From contig CAMLLA010000177.1 of assembly GCA_946480525.1 (NCBI GenBank), forward strand, positions 1 to 8,152: a stretch of DNA of 8,152 bases. The letters run 5' to 3'. Positions within the stretch are counted from its first letter, which is position 1. Each line of letters begins with the position of its first letter. This document shows positions 5,456 through 8,152 of this stretch, one piece after another. Made by a program: the position numbers and the translations under genes. Below the pieces are notes generated by a model. That model was not told the origin of the DNA, made no database searches, and saw only the letters and a list, made by a program, of their open reading frames with translations. The stretch is from an uncultured Asticcacaulis sp. (GTDB lineage: Bacteria > Pseudomonadota > Alphaproteobacteria > Caulobacterales > Caulobacteraceae).

Positions 5456-6472
5456 ATGTCGGGAAAACATGAGGATGTGTCGGTGATCGAACTGGCCGCT
5501 GCCGTATGGGCGGTGCGCAGCCAGAATGCCGGCTTCCGCGAGGCTGACATCGTCGCCTTGACGGAATGGCTCGAAGCCTCGGACGCGCACGCCGATGCCT
5601 ATCGCCGCGCTTTGGGCGTATGGATCGACGCTGGCGAAGCTGCTCAGCTTCCGCCACAGGCGGAACTGTCCGTCGAAGACAATGTCATTCATCTCAATGC
5701 CCATGCCCGTCCGGCGCCCAGGCGGCGCAGCCTGTTGGGCTGGGGAATCGGCGGCGCGGTTGCGGCCAGCATCACGGCCATGGTCGGCGTATCGCTTTAT
5801 CTGACGCAACCGGTTCCGGCCGAAACCTATAGTACGGTCAAGGGTGAACGCCGCGCCGTTATCCTGGCTGACGGCACCCGGCTGATGCTCAACACCGACA
5901 GCCAGGTTTCGGTTGTCATGGGCCGTACCAGCCGTGCCGTCACCCTGACGCGCGGTGAAGTCTCCGTAGAAGTCGCGGCCGACGCCGGACGCCCCTTCAC
6001 GCTCGACACCGAAGACCTGCGCATTACCGACATTGGTACGGAATTCAACGTCCTGCGTCAGGACGATGCTGTCCACGTCACGGTTAAATCGGGCATGGTC
6101 AGTCTGAAGCCCGCCGCCGCCGGCAGCCAGGCCCTGACCGTTCAGGCCGGACAGCAGGGCATTCACCGCACAGGCTCACTGACCAGCTCGCTGAAAAATG
6201 CTGATGCGCAACAGGCCTTTGCGTGGCGCACGTCGCATGCTATCTATCGGGATCAACCGCTTTCGCTTGTCGTCAAGGACCTGAACCGGTACTTCGACAA
6301 GCCGATCGTCGTTGACGAAGAAGCCGGGAAGCTCAGGCTGACCGCCATCCTAACACTGGATTCGGAGCGTGCTGTTGTCGGGCGGCTGGAACAGTTTCTC
6401 CCGCTTGACGCAACGGCGACGGACAAGGCTATTGTCCTTCGCCGCGCTGACGTTCGCCCTGGCGGCGCCTGA
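5456..6472 (+). CDS. FecR-family membrane regulator (anti-sigma factor)
   Basis: A 338-residue inner-membrane protein that controls the FecI-type sigma factor encoded just upstream. The N-terminal cytoplasmic FecR_N/DUF4880 region (about 9-56) contains AAAVWAVR and the typical EWLEASDAHADAYRRA (38-53). A basic stretch PAPRRR (86-91) leads into a single membrane helix (about 94-117), giving an N-in orientation. The periplasmic FecR domain (about 124-220) has KGERRAVILADGTRLMLN (129-146), TLTRGEVSVEV (163-173) and ITDIGTEFNV (190-199). The C-terminal part (about 262-330), with LNRYFDKPIVV and LTAILT, is the STN-like segment that contacts the receptor. The ATG at 5456 is chosen because it places the N-terminal domain as in relatives. 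The frame is open back to 5231, but that part crosses the palindromic repeat and has no FecR similarity. The ribosome binding site is weak (CAGAGA). The gene end overlaps the receptor start by about 68 bp. Confidence 0.92.
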   Translation: MSGKHEDVSVIELAAAVWAVRSQNAGFREADIVALTEWLEASDAHADAYRRALGVWIDAGEAAQLPPQAELSVEDNVIHLNAHARPAPRRRSLLGWGIGGAVAASITAMVGVSLYLTQPVPAETYSTVKGERRAVILADGTRLMLNTDSQVSVVMGRTSRAVTLTRGEVSVEVAADAGRPFTLDTEDLRITDIGTEFNVLRQDDAVHVTVKSGMVSLKPAAAGSQALTVQAGQQGIHRTGSLTSSLKNADAQQAFAWRTSHAIYRDQPLSLVVKDLNRYFDKPIVVDEEAGKLRLTAILTLDSERAVVGRLEQFLPLDATATDKAIVLRRADVRPGGA

Positions 6473-8152
6473 TGCGGCACGGGCAGCCGACCTCGGCGCC
6501 CTCCCCCTCGACATTCCGGCTCAGCCTGTAAATCAGGCCCTGGTGACGCTTGCCTTGCGCACAGGCGTATCCATTGGCGGCGTCGATCCCGCCCGATGCG
6601 GTCCTCTGTCACGGGCGATTCGCGGCCGCATGACTCCGGAACGTGCGTTACGCGGCATCCTGGCGAATAGCCAGTGCGATGTGAAGCGCATTGATTCGCG
6701 CACCTTCCGGCTCGATCTTCGGCCCGTGCCGCCACGGCCACCCGTTCAGTTGTCGCCCACCGAGGCGTTCGATACCGAGGAAGTCCTGGTAACCCGCCGC
6801 CCCGTGCGCACCGAACTTCTGCCGCGCGCCGTAAGCGTGGTGTCGGGTGGAGCGGTTATCCAGAACGACTTCGACCTGGCCAAGCTGGCGGCGCGCGTTC
6901 CCGGCATGACAATTACCAATCTCGGTCCCGGCCGAAACAAGATCATGCTGCGTGGCGTTTCGGACAGCATTCTGACCGGGCGTACACAATCGACCGTTGG
7001 TCTTTACCTCGACGACTCTCCTCTTACCTACAACGCCCCTGATCCCGACCTGCTTCTGGTCGACGTGGCGCGCGTAGAAGTGCTCAAGGGCCCCCAGGGC
7101 GCGCTTTATGGCCAGGGTTCATTGTCCGGCGTCGTGCGCGTGGTGACCAACCGGCCACGACTCGACCGGTTCGAAGCCGATATCGGCGCCGGCCTTGGCG
7201 CCACCGAGGGTGGCGATACGTCTTGGCGTGTAACGGCGCTGATCAACGCACCGCTCATCCGCGACACCCTGGCGGTGCGCACCGTAACCTACAAGGACGA
7301 GAGCGGGGGCTTTGTCGAAAATAACGCCGGTGGCCGCACGACCAGCAATGCCACCACACGCCTTGGCGGCCGCGCGGCACTGGTCTGGGCCATCGATGAC
7401 CGCTATCAACTGGAGGCGACCGCCGCCGCCCAGTCGCTGAGCAGCGATGACAGCCAGTATGTCCTGAACACCACGACGCCGTTCCGACGCCGCCTCGATG
7501 TCGCCGAACCCCACGACAACCGCTTCCTCAATCTGTCGGCCGGTCTTGAAGGCAAGCTCGAAAAGGGCACCCTGAAGCTATTCGTCAATCACCTGCGCCA
7601 CGATATCAACACTCGTTACGACGCGGCGCCTGTGCGAGCGAGCCTGATGGCCGCGCCTGCGGGTGACCTCCTTTACAACGAAGACCAGTCCCTGGAACTG
7701 ACGACCAGCGAGATCAGCCTCATGTCCCCATCCAACCAGCGCCTGCGCTGGCTGATCGGCATGTTTCTGGCGCGCGCCGATGAAACCTTCGAACCGCGTT
7801 TGAGCGACGACAGTGGTCAGAGTGATGTTTATGAAGAAATCCGACGTGAACGCGTCGACGATCTCGCCGGCTTCGGACACATTATCTACGACCTTGCCCC
7901 CAGATGGACGGCCTCTCTCGGACTGCGGCTGACGGGTAGCCGACGCCAGACCCACAGCGTCATCAACGATGTTGCCCTGAATGGATATGCCGCGTCCGCT
8001 GTCGTAAGCAGGGATACAAGGGCCAGTCGTTTCGCCCATACCTTCGTCGTCAACTATCAGGCGCGCGAAGGCATGATTCTCTACGCTCAGACGGCAGATG
8101 GCTTCCGCACCGGCGGCTTCAATACCCTTAGTCAGGGCACCGCGATGGAGCC
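6405..8152 (+). CDS. TonB-dependent outer-membrane receptor with STN signalling domain (3' end cut off)
   Basis: The frame is open for 582 codons to the window end without a stop. It begins with a signal peptide: basic MTQRRRTR, a hydrophobic core LLSFAALTFALAAP (9-22), and probable cleavage after ARA (residue 27). An STN domain follows (about 35-104, LDIPAQPVNQALVTLA to TFRLDL); in FecA-like receptors this periplasmic domain touches FecR. Next come a proline-rich linker, a TonB-box-like EEVLVTRR (125-132), the plug (about 135-250) with VEVLKGPQGALYGQGSLSGVVRVV (split across 224-247), and the first half of the beta barrel, including YAQTADGFRTGGFN near the end. The start is uncertain: TTG at 6405 fits the signal peptide, TTG at 6432 or GTG at 6369 are alternatives, and the first in-frame ATG (6630) lies inside the STN domain. 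It overlaps the end of fecR and is probably translated by coupling. Substrate unknown; siderophores, sugars and other ligands all use this architecture. Confidence 0.9.
   Translation, partial: MTQRRRTRLLSFAALTFALAAPDAARAADLGALPLDIPAQPVNQALVTLALRTGVSIGGVDPARCGPLSRAIRGRMTPERALRGILANSQCDVKRIDSRTFRLDLRPVPPRPPVQLSPTEAFDTEEVLVTRRPVRTELLPRAVSVVSGGAVIQNDFDLAKLAARVPGMTITNLGPGRNKIMLRGVSDSILTGRTQSTVGLYLDDSPLTYNAPDPDLLLVDVARVEVLKGPQGALYGQGSLSGVVRVVTNRPRLDRFEADIGAGLGATEGGDTSWRVTALINAPLIRDTLAVRTVTYKDESGGFVENNAGGRTTSNATTRLGGRAALVWAIDDRYQLEATAAAQSLSSDDSQYVLNTTTPFRRRLDVAEPHDNRFLNLSAGLEGKLEKGTLKLFVNHLRHDINTRYDAAPVRASLMAAPAGDLLYNEDQSLELTTSEISLMSPSNQRLRWLIGMFLARADETFEPRLSDDSGQSDVYEEIRRERVDDLAGFGHIIYDLAPRWTASLGLRLTGSRRQTHSVINDVALNGYAASAVVSRDTRASRFAHTFVVNYQAREGMILYAQTADGFRTGGFNTLSQGTAME

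Noticed and set aside
5270..6166. Leftward open frame of nearly 300 codons opposite fecR
   Set aside because: It is a shadow of the fecR coding sequence; it includes the palindromic repeats and shows no recognisable domain.
6472..6534. ATG overlapping the fecR stop (TGATG), looking like a coupled receptor start
   Set aside because: It is in a different frame from the receptor and reaches a stop after about 19 codons.

Overview
This looks like chromosomal DNA of a GC-rich alphaproteobacterium, perhaps Caulobacterales or Sphingomonadales. The reasons are the high-GC third-codon positions, the frequent GTG and TTG starts, a FecI/FecR/TonB-receptor cassette with an STN domain, and the style of the OsmC, RluA and D-2-hydroxyacid dehydrogenase sequences. 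The assignment is inferred from protein flavour only; no rRNA or other taxonomic marker is present.

Left end (1-460): the 5' end of a leftward osmC-like peroxidase gene is cut by the window edge. A 390-bp intergenic region follows, between divergent osmC and an ABC-F gene. It holds a good leftward intrinsic terminator (148-182) with no recognisable gene upstream of it, a second hairpin, and a long imperfect inverted repeat. This is the least explained stretch of the window and may encode a small RNA or a regulated osmC leader.

Middle (461-4515): a rightward ABC-F ATPase gene runs tail-to-tail, with a 26-bp overlap of coding ends, into a leftward three-gene cluster. In transcription order this is rluA (pseudouridine synthase), a D-2-hydroxyacid dehydrogenase of the glyoxylate/hydroxypyruvate reductase type, and a P-loop kinase resembling plant/yeast-type D-glycerate 3-kinase. 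The dehydrogenase and kinase overlap by 17 bp and form a plausible two-step route from hydroxypyruvate or glyoxylate-derived carbon through D-glycerate to phosphoglycerate.

Right end (4516-8152): after a short divergent promoter region come a FecI-type ECF sigma factor, a FecR-type membrane anti-sigma regulator and a TonB-dependent receptor with a signal peptide, STN domain, TonB box and plug. The receptor is cut by the window end. Together they form a cell-surface signalling unit: ligand bound at the outer membrane is sensed through STN-FecR contact, which controls the sigma factor. The substrate cannot be read from the sequence. Between fecI and fecR lies a 58-bp-period tandem palindromic repeat with two exact 52-bp copies, unusual inside such a cassette.

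No mobile element, CRISPR array, tRNA or rRNA was seen. I do not see convincing evidence of a wholly new system. The most open questions are the orphan terminator region upstream of osmC and the palindromic repeats inside the sigma/anti-sigma cassette.
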